From positions 3,947,739-4,011,738 of the forward strand of contig NZ_CH672376.1 in assembly GCF_000153105.1 (NCBI RefSeq): a DNA stretch of 64,000 nucleotides. Direction: 5' to 3'. Shown here piece by piece: positions 32,538 to 42,658 of this stretch. The DNA comes from Blastopirellula marina DSM 3645. Lineage in GTDB: Bacteria > Planctomycetota > Planctomycetia > Pirellulales > Pirellulaceae. Each line of letters starts with the position of its first letter. Positions within the stretch are counted from its first letter, which is position 1. The notes under the pieces were generated by a model. It ran no database searches. It was not told the DNA's origin and saw only the letters and a program-made list of their open reading frames with translations. A program made the position numbers and the translations under genes.

Positions 32538-32575
32538 GGGTCTAAATACTTTTTTTGCACTCGCGGAGTACGATC

Positions 32576-32839
32576 ATGGGAATGGAATATCAGACCATCG
32601 ACGACATCAAAGCGATGGAGGACCGGCTCGTCAAATTCCTCGCAAAATTGCGAGAATTCAGGACAGATTGGGCCAAAGAGGGGCCCGAGGAAGTGATGAT
32701 CGAAACCACCATGGCGATCCGTTCGATCGACTATCTCGAAGCCTGGACGCCGCTGCAGCAAGCCCGCCTGACGCGAGCCAGACAAGCGGCGAGCAAAGTC
32801 GAAAAGAAGAAGGTAATGGACAAAAAAAAGAAGAAGTAG
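32576..32839 (+). CDS. Small charged helical protein
   Basis: 87 aa (MGMEYQTIDDIKAMEDRLVK...) ending in a run of lysines (KKKVMDKKKKK). Helical with no membrane segment. Its own promoter-like sequence and the operator-like dyad lie upstream, divergent from the phage-like cassette. It could belong to the host or be part of the cassette's control. The upstream in-frame ATG at 32555 is less likely because it overlaps the promoter-proximal region. Confidence 0.55.
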   Translation: MGMEYQTIDDIKAMEDRLVKFLAKLREFRTDWAKEGPEEVMIETTMAIRSIDYLEAWTPLQQARLTRARQAASKVEKKKVMDKKKKK

Positions 32840-32936
32840 AGTTTTTCACTTTACTTCGACATGTCATGAGGCCGTGCGCCATCGCTGCGGCCTGATCGAC
32901 CTTCCTGGATACCGTCGAAACGAAGAACGATCCCCC

Positions 32937-33674
32937 ATGCCTTCGACCGACGCGCCAACGCAACAATCTTCGCCCCGTCGTTCCACTCGCTGGAAATGGA
33001 CGCTGGGCCTGATCGTGATCATCGCGATTATCGTCGCCTATTTCACGTTGGGACGTTATCTCTCGATCGATACGCTGGCCGCGCAGGAAGAGGCGCTGCG
33101 TGACTATCAGCGGCAACATGCGGGGATCACCTTGATCGGCGGTTTTCTGATCTACGTGGTGATCACCGGGCTATCGCTTCCCGGCGCCGCGCTGCTGACC
33201 ATCTTTTATGGCTGGCTGTTTGGTCCCATCGCCGGCGTTTTGCTGGTCAGCTTCGCTTCGACGCTTGGCGCGACGATCGCCTTTTCGTTGAGTCGCTATC
33301 TCTTTCGGGACATGATTCAGCGGCGTTACCAGCAGCGACTCGAAAAACTGAACGCAGCGGTCGAAGCGGAAGGCGCCTACTATCTGTTTACGCTTCGCTT
33401 AATCCCGGTCATCCCCTTCTTCTTGGTCAATTTGCTGATGGCGCTAACGCCGATTCGCCTGCGAACTTTTTGGTGGGTCAGCCAGCTTGGCATGTTGGCC
33501 GGAACCGTGGTCTACGTCTGGGCAGGCGCAAGTTTGCCGTCCATGCGGACCATTCAAGAGGAAGGTTTCGGCGCCGTCGTCCAATGGCAGACCCTCGCCG
33601 CCTTCGCAATGCTGGGCTTACTGCCGCTGCTAACCAAACAAGCCGTAAAACGATTTCGCCGCCAACCCAAATAG
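32937..33674 (+). CDS. TVP38/TMEM64 (SNARE-associated/DedA-like) membrane protein
   Basis: 245 aa from the ATG at 32937. After a short Ser/Arg-rich N-terminus there are about five to six hydrophobic helices. The family core is visible: GLSLPGAALLTIFYGWLFGP, then FASTLGATIAFSLSRYLFRD, and an IPVIPFFLVNLLMALTPI re-entrant segment. Members are inner-membrane proteins linked to lipid handling. The gene's TAG stop begins a degenerate family 2 palindrome. It lies outside the phage-like cassette and reads away from it. Confidence 0.85.
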   Translation: MPSTDAPTQQSSPRRSTRWKWTLGLIVIIAIIVAYFTLGRYLSIDTLAAQEEALRDYQRQHAGITLIGGFLIYVVITGLSLPGAALLTIFYGWLFGPIAGVLLVSFASTLGATIAFSLSRYLFRDMIQRRYQQRLEKLNAAVEAEGAYYLFTLRLIPVIPFFLVNLLMALTPIRLRTFWWVSQLGMLAGTVVYVWAGASLPSMRTIQEEGFGAVVQWQTLAAFAMLGLLPLLTKQAVKRFRRQPK

Positions 33675-33688
33675 GTCCGGCCTTGGCC
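33671..33688. repeat. Palindrome family 2, degenerate copy at a stop codon
   Basis: AATAGGTCCGGCCTTGGCCC on the plus strand. Its TAG is the stop codon of the TVP38 gene, the same arrangement as the minus-strand copies at 6245 and 22253. Confidence 0.55.
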
Positions 33689-33926
33689 CAATGATGTTCC
33701 GCACGATATTCGCGCACGGTAGGACTCTGCTTTTGGGGGTTGCGGGCGCTATTGCCGTGGCTTTGCGTCGCAATGGCGCCCGAACTCGTGACGTCCCACC
33801 CAATTGCCCCTGATTTTCTGCAACAAACCGGCGCCTCGTATTTCCCGCAACTAATCTTCTGACGAACGATCGCCGCGATTGCTAGAATAGAAGTTTCGAC
33901 CTCTCTCACTAGCGATCGCTCTATTT

Positions 33927-36443
33927 ATGCCAGAAAACCGTACTGCCCCTGAACTTCTGGCGCCTGCCGGCAACTGGGAGTGCGCCAAAGCGGCCGTCGC
34001 CAACGGGGCCGATGCGATCTATTTTGGGCTGACCAGCGGGTTTAACGCTCGCGCACGCGCCGATAACTTTGGGGTCGACGACCTGGCGCCGCTGATGTCG
34101 TTCTTGCATTGGCACGGAGTCCACGGCTACGTCACGCTGAATACGCTCGCTTTTTCGCCCGAGCTGGACGCGGTCGAACAGCTCGTGCGCCAGATCGCCG
34201 CCGCCGGCGTTGACGCGCTATTAGTGCAGGATTTGGGGCTGGTCGGCATGATCCGCCAGATCGCGCCGACCTTGCCGATCCACGCATCCACCCAAATGAC
34301 CATGACCAGCAGCGAATGCATCGCGTTGGCGGCCGAAATGGGGGTCGAACGGGTCGTGCTCGCGCGCGAGCTTTCGCTCGACGAGATCACCGCGATCCAT
34401 GCCGAGACCGCGATGCCGCTTGAAGCGTTCGTACATGGCGCTCTGTGCGTCGCCTATAGCGGACAATGTCTGACCAGCGAATCGCTCGGCGGTCGCAGCG
34501 CCAATCGCGGCCAATGCGCCCAAGCATGCCGCTTGCCTTACGAATTGATCTGCGACGGGGAAGATGTCGATCTCGGCGATCAAAAGTATCTGCTAAGCCC
34601 GCAAGATCTGGCGGCATTTGAGATCACGCCTGAGCTGATCGCGGCAGGGGTCGTCTCGCTCAAGATCGAAGGTCGCTTAAAAACGCCCGAGTATGTCGCC
34701 AACATCACGCGGCATTATCGCAGCGCAATCGACGCCGCAGTCGCCGGGCGCCCAATCGAGTTCACGCCGCGCGACGTCGAAGAGATGGAGCTGTCGTTTT
34801 CGCGCGGGTTTTCGGTCGGTTGGCTGCAAGGATGCGATCACAAGATGCTGGTTCCGGCCATCAGTTCGGCCAAACGCGGCGTGCTCGTCGGCGAAGTGCA
34901 AAAGGTGCAAGGGCAACGCGTTCGCATCGCGCTGCGTCGCTCGTTAAAAGCCGGCGACGGCGTGGTCTTTGAGGGAGACCGCAGCACCGGCGATGAACAG
35001 GGAGGCCGCATCTTCGCGCTCTACCGCGGCCAAAATCGGATCGAAGGAGAAGTCTCCCACGGCGTGATCGAGCTGGCCCTAATGCGCGACTCGGTCGACG
35101 TATCGCAGCTTTACCCGGGTCAAAAAATCTGGAAGAGCGACGATCCCGAGCTGAATCGCCGCCTCCGTAAAAGCTTTGACGGCGAGCTCACGCCGCGTGA
35201 AGTCGATCTGCAATTGCACGTGACCGCGGCGATCGACCAGCCGCTGCAACTAATCGCAACGGTCGCCGGCCTGCCGCAGTTGCAACTGCAGACCGAACAA
35301 CCGCTCGAAGCGGCCCGCAAACATCCGCTGACAACTGAGACGCTGCAAGAACAGTTCTCGCGGCTGGGAGAAACCGGCTTTCGCCTGACGCAATTGACAG
35401 CCGAGATCAGCGGAGCGCCGATGGCGCCGCTCAGCGTGTTGGGCGCACTACGCAAGCAAATGGTCGAACAACTTTCGGCCGCACGCCGCGAAACGGCCAT
35501 CCGGGCGCATGCCGTTGATCCGACGCCGGTGTTGCCGCGACTGCGGGCCGACATCCCAGCGACGAAACCCACCGATCAGACGCCGCATCTGCATTTGCTC
35601 TGCCGCACGCTGGATCAATTGACCTGGGCCAGCGAGATCGGCATCAAGCGACTATACGCCGAGTTCGCCGATATCCGTGAGTATCGTCAAGCGGTCGAGA
35701 TCGCCCACGCCGCCGGCGCACAGATCTACCTGGCGACCCCGCGAATCCAAAAGCCAGGCGAAATCGGCGTCTTCAAAGCGCTTGAGAAGCAAGCGGCCGA
35801 CGGAATTCTGGTTCGCAACCTGTCTGGACTCCGCTACTATCGCGAACGCCAAATTGCGTGCGTCGCCGACTTTGCGCTGAACGCGGCCAACGAATTGACG
35901 GTCGACTTTCTGCGTCAGCAAGGCGCCGAACGAATCACGACGTCGTACGACTTGAACCGCGAACAGCTGTTTGAGATGGCGCGCCGTTCTCCGTCGCAAC
36001 TGCTAGAAGTCGTCATCCACCAACACATGCCGATGTTTCACATGGAGCATTGCGTCTTCTGCGCGGTCCTCTCGCCGGGGACCAACAAGACCAACTGCGG
36101 CCGCCCCTGCGACGATCATGTCGTCCGCCTGCGTGATCGGGTCGGCAGCGAACATCTGTTGACCGCCGACGTCGGCTGTCGCAACACGCTCTACAACGCC
36201 GCGCCGCAGAGCGGCGCCGAAGCGGTCGCCGCGTTGATTGACCTAGGGGTTCGTTACTTTCGGGTCGAACTGCTGGACGAAGCGTCCAAATCGCAGGTTT
36301 ACCAAACGCTCGACCTTTACTCGTCATTGCTAACTGGGCAGATCAGCGGCAAAGAAGTCTGGACCGAACTGAAAGCGCTCAACCGCGTCGGCGTGACACG
36401 CGGTACGTTGGAAGAACGCCGCAATCCGCTCGCGATCCTGTAA
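33927..36443 (+). CDS. U32 peptidase-family protein, RlhA-like with DUF3656
   Basis: 838 aa. N-terminal U32 domain: ELLAPAGNWECAKAAVANGA, IYFGLTSGFNARARADNF, and the signature EAFVHGALCVAYSGQCLTSE. Four cysteines near 174, 181, 197 and 201 match the iron-sulfur ligands of U32 proteins; further cysteines occur near 704-730 (MEHCVFCAVLSPGTNKTNCG). The length and two-part layout fit the E. coli RlhA (YdcP) type, which hydroxylates a cytidine of 23S rRNA. The C-terminal half would be the DUF3656 region. It is probably co-transcribed with the RdgB-like gene 5 nt downstream. Family-level assignment is strong; the exact substrate is inferred. Confidence 0.88.
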   Translation: MPENRTAPELLAPAGNWECAKAAVANGADAIYFGLTSGFNARARADNFGVDDLAPLMSFLHWHGVHGYVTLNTLAFSPELDAVEQLVRQIAAAGVDALLVQDLGLVGMIRQIAPTLPIHASTQMTMTSSECIALAAEMGVERVVLARELSLDEITAIHAETAMPLEAFVHGALCVAYSGQCLTSESLGGRSANRGQCAQACRLPYELICDGEDVDLGDQKYLLSPQDLAAFEITPELIAAGVVSLKIEGRLKTPEYVANITRHYRSAIDAAVAGRPIEFTPRDVEEMELSFSRGFSVGWLQGCDHKMLVPAISSAKRGVLVGEVQKVQGQRVRIALRRSLKAGDGVVFEGDRSTGDEQGGRIFALYRGQNRIEGEVSHGVIELALMRDSVDVSQLYPGQKIWKSDDPELNRRLRKSFDGELTPREVDLQLHVTAAIDQPLQLIATVAGLPQLQLQTEQPLEAARKHPLTTETLQEQFSRLGETGFRLTQLTAEISGAPMAPLSVLGALRKQMVEQLSAARRETAIRAHAVDPTPVLPRLRADIPATKPTDQTPHLHLLCRTLDQLTWASEIGIKRLYAEFADIREYRQAVEIAHAAGAQIYLATPRIQKPGEIGVFKALEKQAADGILVRNLSGLRYYRERQIACVADFALNAANELTVDFLRQQGAERITTSYDLNREQLFEMARRSPSQLLEVVIHQHMPMFHMEHCVFCAVLSPGTNKTNCGRPCDDHVVRLRDRVGSEHLLTADVGCRNTLYNAAPQSGAEAVAALIDLGVRYFRVELLDEASKSQVYQTLDLYSSLLTGQISGKEVWTELKALNRVGVTRGTLEERRNPLAIL

Positions 36444-36447
36444 ACCG

Positions 36448-37107
36448 ATGAAGCTCCCCTTCCCTGCGCTGACCCTAGCGACCGGCAACGCACATAAAGT
36501 GAAAGAACTGACCCGATCGCTCGCGCCATTGTCGATTCCGCTGCTGTCGCTGCAAGACTTTCCCCAAGCGACGCCGGTCGAAGAAGACGGCGCCACATTG
36601 CGTGACAACGCCCAGAAGAAAGCGACCGGCTACGCACAGCAATTGGGCGAATGGGTCTTGGCCGACGACACCGGGCTGCAAGTCGCCGTGCTGCATGGTG
36701 AACCCGGAGTACGATCGGCCCGCTATGCCGGCGAGCAAGCGACGGCGCTCGACAATCGCACCAAGCTGCTCGATCGGCTGCGCGATGTGCCGTTAGAAAA
36801 GCGCGTAGCCCGCTTCGTCTGTCACCTAGTGATCGCCGACCCGCAGGGTCAGATTCGATACGAAGCGATCGGCGAGTGCCACGGTCGCATCTGCGACGCC
36901 GCCCGCGGCGCGTATGGCATTGGTTACGACACGTTGCTAGAAATTGTTGAATACCGCCGCCGCTTGGCCGAACTAAGCCCGGCGGCGACGCAACTGATCG
37001 GACATCGCGGCAGAGCCGTTTACCAGTTGTTGAAGCAGCTGAAAATCGTCACACTCGCCAGAGGCGCAAGCCGATGGACTACGCTCGGCGATCCTAACCC
37101 GGACTGA
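36448..37107 (+). CDS. rdgB: Non-canonical purine NTP pyrophosphatase, RdgB/HAM1 family
   Basis: 219 aa. Substrate-binding ATGNAHKVKEL at 12-22, then the catalytic Asp-containing VLADDTGLQV, RYAGEQATALDNRTKLLDRL and GYDTLLEI. RdgB hydrolyses dITP, XTP and similar to monophosphates, cleaning the nucleotide pool. Members normally end at about 195-205 aa; this one has a tail beginning near residue 200 that is encoded by one arm of a family 3 repeat (37052 on). The extension ends in DPNPD and is unlikely to be part of the fold. Confidence 0.9.
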   Translation: MKLPFPALTLATGNAHKVKELTRSLAPLSIPLLSLQDFPQATPVEEDGATLRDNAQKKATGYAQQLGEWVLADDTGLQVAVLHGEPGVRSARYAGEQATALDNRTKLLDRLRDVPLEKRVARFVCHLVIADPQGQIRYEAIGECHGRICDAARGAYGIGYDTLLEIVEYRRRLAELSPAATQLIGHRGRAVYQLLKQLKIVTLARGASRWTTLGDPNPD

Positions 37108-37150
37108 AGTATCCCGCCGTATTCCATCGGCTTGCGCCTCTGGGCGGGTG
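37052..37150. repeat. Palindrome family 3, variant copy overlapping a coding 3' end
   Basis: Left arm CACTCGCCAGAGGCGCAAGC then CGATGGA; right arm TCCATCGGCTTGCGCCTCTG then GGCGGGTG. The left arm lies inside the rdgB-like coding sequence and the right arm beyond its stop. A degenerate family 1 piece (GGGCCGCACTGCGGGTCCTA) follows near 37203. Confidence 0.75.
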
Positions 37151-37311
37151 ATCGCCTGCTTCTTTAAAGCGCCCCCTTCAAAGCGAGCGTGTAGGCGTTT
37201 CATGGGCCGCACTGCGGGTCCTACAAGACGCGGGGCGCTATTCATGATCGGCTTCTCCTGATTATGATAGTGCGGCGACATCCCCTCCTCTATTGACCGG
37301 AGCGTTGGCCC

Positions 37312-38763
37312 GTGGAAATCGGCGTCGGCTTGAAATGGACGCTCGGCGTCGTCATTGCGATTTATGTGATCGGCATGTATGCGCTCGCGATCGTCGCCCA
37401 GGGAAAGGTCGAGACGAGCGAAGATTATATCGTCGCCGGTCGCAAGCTGCCGCTGTCGTTGGCCTGGATGACTCTGCTGGCGACCTGGTTTGGCGCCGGC
37501 ACTTTGCTGACAGCCGCCGATGAGGTGAACGCCGAAGGGCTACAAGCGGCGGCGCTCGATCCGCTGGGGCCCGGCTTTTGTCTCTTGATCGCTGGTCTGT
37601 TTGTCGCCGGGCCGATCTGGCGGATGAAGCTGCTGACGTTGCCGGACTTGTTTCGTCGGAAGTACGGATCGTTCGCCGAGATCGTCGCTTCGCTGATCAT
37701 GATCCCTAGCTATTTTGGCTGGATCGCCGCGCAGTACATTGCGCTGGCCAAGATGCTGGAGCTTTACTTCGGACTCGACCTATCCATTGGCGTCGCCGCC
37801 GTCGCGATCGTCGGCACGGGGTACACCATCGCCGGCGGCATGTGGTCGGTCACGTTGACCGACGCGGTGCAGATCTCGCTGGTGTTGCTCGGCTTGATTG
37901 TGCTGACGTTGGTCGTGCTCTGGGAGATCGGTGAAGGTCAATTGATCGCGGGCTACAACAAAGTCATTGCCCAAACGCCGGCGGAACATCTGCAGTGGAT
38001 CCCCCGCGAACACGCCAAAGCGACGTGGGATTGGATCGCCGTCTTGATGGTCGCGACCCTGGGCAACTTGCCGGGACAAGACTTGATGCAGCGAATCTTC
38101 GCCGCGAAAAGCGCTCGCGTCGCACAAGGCGCCTGCTTTATCGCGGGAGGCGCCTATCTGACGTTTGGCTTGATCCCAGTCGGTCTGGGCTTGGCGGCGA
38201 ACCTGCTACCGCACCAGATCGAAGCGAGCGTCTTACCCACGCTCGCCGCCGCGTTTCTCAGCCCGCCGGTTGCGATTATTTTTGTGCTGGCGCTGATGTC
38301 GGCGGTGCTCTCGACGATCGACAGCGCGATTATCGCGCCGTCGAGCGTGCTCGCCCAAAACCTGCTCAGCCGCTGCACGACGATCGAACCGCTGAAGCTC
38401 AACCGGATCGCCACGTTGATTGTCGCTGTCGGCGCACTAGGGATGGCCTACTCGGGCGAAACCGCCTACGGTCTGCTGGAGACCGCCTACGCGATGACGC
38501 TGGTGGGACTCTTCGTGCCGCTGATGTTTGGCATCTACACCAAGCCGCGCAATCGCTGGTCGGGCGGGGCCAGCATGTTGGCCGGCGCGATTGTGTGGGG
38601 ACTGCATCAACCGTGGGGCTACGAAAGCTTCCTGGAACCGTGGCTCGCTAACCCGCTGCTCATTCCGCTTGAAATCGCCGCGACCGCGATCTCATTACTC
38701 GCGTACCTGGCCTTCGAGCCGCCGTGGCGCATGCAGTGGGCGAAAGAAGAGGACAAAGAATAA
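37312..38763 (+). CDS. Sodium:solute symporter family transporter
   Basis: 483 aa from the GTG at 37312, preceded by CGGAG at a suitable distance. The protein is hydrophobic throughout, with about 13 predicted helices. SSS-family landmarks: SEDYIVAGRKLPLSLAWMTL, WFGAGTLLTAADEVNAEG, GGMWSVTLTDAVQISLVLLG, and an ALMSAVLSTIDSAIIAPSSV segment holding the Na2-site Ser/Thr residues. It imports an unidentified substrate with sodium. The gene has a long upstream gap of about 200 nt that contains repeat debris. Confidence 0.88.
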   Translation: MEIGVGLKWTLGVVIAIYVIGMYALAIVAQGKVETSEDYIVAGRKLPLSLAWMTLLATWFGAGTLLTAADEVNAEGLQAAALDPLGPGFCLLIAGLFVAGPIWRMKLLTLPDLFRRKYGSFAEIVASLIMIPSYFGWIAAQYIALAKMLELYFGLDLSIGVAAVAIVGTGYTIAGGMWSVTLTDAVQISLVLLGLIVLTLVVLWEIGEGQLIAGYNKVIAQTPAEHLQWIPREHAKATWDWIAVLMVATLGNLPGQDLMQRIFAAKSARVAQGACFIAGGAYLTFGLIPVGLGLAANLLPHQIEASVLPTLAAAFLSPPVAIIFVLALMSAVLSTIDSAIIAPSSVLAQNLLSRCTTIEPLKLNRIATLIVAVGALGMAYSGETAYGLLETAYAMTLVGLFVPLMFGIYTKPRNRWSGGASMLAGAIVWGLHQPWGYESFLEPWLANPLLIPLEIAATAISLLAYLAFEPPWRMQWAKEEDKE

Positions 38764-38775
38764 TCGTGTGACGGA

Positions 38776-38872
38776 ACACTAGCCCGCCATCGCCAGCGAG
38801 GAAAGCGGTTGCTACTTCCATCCGTCTTAGAATCGCCAACCGCTTTCCTCGCTGGCGCTGGCGGGCTAGTGT
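38776..38872. repeat. Palindrome family 3, full chromosomal copy
   Basis: ACACTAGCCCGCCATCGCCA then GCGAGGAAAGCGG pairs with CCGCTTTCCTCGCTGGCGCT then GGCGGGCTAGTGT. It lies between convergent genes outside the phage-like cassette, showing that this repeat is a genome feature and not a cassette feature. Confidence 0.85.
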
Positions 38873-38896
38873 AGGGGTTATTCGTTTTAGGTCGGC

Positions 38897-39937
<1,041 letters not shown>

Positions 39938-40063
39938 GTTTCGGAAACCTTCGAGCAAGCGGAGGAAGTTTTTTAGTCGGAGAGGCGACGGCGCTAAAAA
40001 CCATCTTACTCGAACCAACGGCGGGTGAAATCCGCAGAAACAATCGCAGCTGCTACGAAGAAA

Positions 40064-42415
40064 TTATTCCGGAATCGAAATCGACTTCAAACGAATCTGA
40101 CGCTCTTTGACATTGACCTCCTCGATTTCGCCGAAATCGATTTGCTTGGCGAGCTCTTCCATGTCGCCGCTGTAAAAGAGTTGCAAGATCGCGGCCTGAC
40201 CGCTGCTAGAGCGACTGGAATGGCCCGAATTATCGAGCTGATCTTTCAGACGACCTTTGATCGCTTCAATCTGCGACTTGGTGAAAGTGGGCGCAAGAAG
40301 CGTCACCATCTTATCGGCTCCACCAGCGCGGTCGCGGAACTGATCGGTAGGAGGAGGACCAAAACCGCGAGAGGGACGTCCAAACCCAGCAGGCCCCGGC
40401 ATGCCGCCGCTCGGCTGCGCTCTAGGCGGCTGGGCTCTAGGCGGCTGGGCTGCTGCGAGTTTTCTTTCCTTTTCTTTGGCCCATTGGATAGATGCGTCTT
40501 CATCTTTGGGCTGTCTCATCCCCCGCATGCGGTCCATTCCTGAAAAGCCGCCTGAGCCGCCGAATTGCCCCATCGCGTCCGCCATCTGAGCGTTCAACGC
40601 CGTGTTACTGCTAGGGGCCTCGCCGATACCGCTCGAACCACGCGGTTTCCGGCTGTCGAGTATGCGGTAAAACTCGGCGAATGCGGCCGTTTGTTGATCG
40701 CGAGCGGCTTTCACCTGAGGAGTTCGAAACTCCCTGTTTTTAAGTTTCTCGGTAAGCCGACCCTCGTCAATCCCATCCGCAAAAGCCTCGAGCTCGGCCA
40801 TCATTTCTAGTCCGACGCAATCCTGTAATAGTTTCGACACCCCATAGGCGTCTTTCGCCCTTTGGTTCAGGTCGTTCACTTTTTGCGTCAGTTTTCCCAG
40901 CGCCTTTATGTAACGATTCGGATCGTCGGAACTGGTAAAAGAATAGTCTATTTCCACCTGTTCCTTGCGAAGGCGGAGGGTTTCGTCGAGGAACCCTCGA
41001 TACTTGGCCAAATCAGCCGAAACCGTCGCCGAGTTAAGCCCCATCGGTCTGGTTGCGATAACCGCTTGCCGGACATCCGCCGCGGCCGCAAGGTAATCAA
41101 CCAGTGCGGTCAGCAGCTCTTGCGATTTCAACGCTTGCAACTTTGGAACGAACGTCCCCCCTTCGAACTCAAGCGTCTTCAGTCGACTATCAATCGAACC
41201 GGCTAATCTCACGCTCTGTTCGTTCGTGAGCACGCGAATCCCGATTGCCTCGTCGGCCAACGCACGAAACTGAGCTATCGATGCTTGCATCTTCTGCACC
41301 AACGCGGGGACGTCATTCGCTTGCGAAGTCGCGTTGACGGCGCTGATCATTTCTTCGTGGATGTCGAACATTCGCCCCGCAGTGTTTACTTGCATATCCC
41401 ACAAATTGGAAAAATTGTCCCTCGCGTTCGGCCGTGATTCGGTGACATCCTCCTCCTTCTCCATCGTGTGCGATTGCTCCTCCGCCGCACTGGCTTGAGC
41501 CGCCGCGATTTTCGCCTTGACTTCGGCTTTACGGGCTTCGAATTCCGCTTTTCGAGCGTTTCTTTCCTCTTCACGAGAGTCAATTTCCGCATTCCCAGAA
41601 TCGATGTTCACCACCGACTGCTTCGCCGTACGCGGCTGGGCCGCAGAGATCGCTTCGCCTATTTCGCGGCCGGCCGTTTGAAATCCCATCAACGCCTTCA
41701 TCAAACCGGGCGCCTGAAAGTTGGCCAGTTTTAGACCAGCTGCTTTCGTGCGCGCTTCCAACGGTTTCGTGCGTTCTTTGACCGACATGGTCAGTTGCTC
41801 GTTTTGTTTTTCGGTCAGCTTCGGCAGGCCCCGCACCACGTCGGCCTGACTCCGGATCCGAGCGGTCAAAGCTTCGAGCTTTTGAATCAGCGCCGGAACG
41901 TCTTCTTCTTGCTGAACTCCTTCCACTGCGTCGACGAAGTCCTTCATGATTTCAACCTGTGCATCGGCAATCTTCGAGTGGGCTGCAAAATCGGCTTCCG
42001 CCAGTCGCGCCGCTTCGTTGCCAGAAGCGCCATTGAGCCCGCTGGAATCGATACTGGGCAAGAATGAAACGACGGTGATCAGCAGGAAGACCAACATCGC
42101 AATTGCACCACCGCCGATCGCCAGCGGCATCCAATTAAAGCTGTTCGCCTTTTTCTTGCGCGGAACCGCGGCCAGCGGCGAAGCGCTGGACGGCAGGGAC
42201 GAGGCCTCGCTGATCAGATCGCCAAAGGGATCATCCGCCGCCGATTGCACCGGCGCCGTCGCAGCGGTCGAGGCCGCTTTGGGTTTTGCCTGCATCACTT
42301 TGGCGGCAAACTTTTGGCTGCACTTTTTACAGGTGACCGTCTTGCCTTGCATGTCGGCGCTGGCGACCTGGTACTTGGACTGACAATGGGGGCAAATGAT
42401 CAGGAATGCGTTCAT
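40064..42415 (-). CDS. Zinc-ribbon membrane protein with long coiled-coil region
   Basis: 783 aa from the ATG at 42415. An MJ0042-like zinc ribbon opens the protein (CPHC near 8-11, CKKC near 29-32), followed by an Ala/Pro linker, one membrane helix (WMPLAIGGGAIAMLVFLLIT), and then a repetitive, predominantly helical region with two related segments (each containing ...ALTDYLxAAADVRQAVxAxxP-like and K..K.R.K motifs). The C-terminus is Pro/Gly/Arg-rich with a final short conserved-looking segment. This layout recurs in planctomycete proteins; the function is unknown. The Cys ribbon would face the cytoplasm. Confidence 0.7.
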   Translation of the reverse strand: MNAFLIICPHCQSKYQVASADMQGKTVTCKKCSQKFAAKVMQAKPKAASTAATAPVQSAADDPFGDLISEASSLPSSASPLAAVPRKKKANSFNWMPLAIGGGAIAMLVFLLITVVSFLPSIDSSGLNGASGNEAARLAEADFAAHSKIADAQVEIMKDFVDAVEGVQQEEDVPALIQKLEALTARIRSQADVVRGLPKLTEKQNEQLTMSVKERTKPLEARTKAAGLKLANFQAPGLMKALMGFQTAGREIGEAISAAQPRTAKQSVVNIDSGNAEIDSREEERNARKAEFEARKAEVKAKIAAAQASAAEEQSHTMEKEEDVTESRPNARDNFSNLWDMQVNTAGRMFDIHEEMISAVNATSQANDVPALVQKMQASIAQFRALADEAIGIRVLTNEQSVRLAGSIDSRLKTLEFEGGTFVPKLQALKSQELLTALVDYLAAAADVRQAVIATRPMGLNSATVSADLAKYRGFLDETLRLRKEQVEIDYSFTSSDDPNRYIKALGKLTQKVNDLNQRAKDAYGVSKLLQDCVGLEMMAELEAFADGIDEGRLTEKLKNREFRTPQVKAARDQQTAAFAEFYRILDSRKPRGSSGIGEAPSSNTALNAQMADAMGQFGGSGGFSGMDRMRGMRQPKDEDASIQWAKEKERKLAAAQPPRAQPPRAQPSGGMPGPAGFGRPSRGFGPPPTDQFRDRAGGADKMVTLLAPTFTKSQIEAIKGRLKDQLDNSGHSSRSSSGQAAILQLFYSGDMEELAKQIDFGEIEEVNVKERQIRLKSISIPE

Positions 42416-42658
42416 GCGTTTCTTAGATTCGAGTGATGCGAAACGATTCGCTGCAAGTATAACCACCCCAGAGATAGGACGCGAGCAAAGGATTGAGAAG
42501 ACCTATTATCACAACCGTTTTGACCGCTAGGCAATCCAAGGCGGAATCGTCGTCTAGATCAATCGCGTCGCCCCGTCCCTCGCGATAGATCAGGGACGAA
42601 CGACGCAAAAAGCCGGAACTTCGATCGACAATCAAGATGGCCGCATCGTCCGATCTGC

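Noticed and set aside
6245-38872. Repeated palindromes as a CRISPR array
   Set aside because: The copies are dispersed, not evenly spaced, have palindromic arms with their own centres, and no Cas genes are present.
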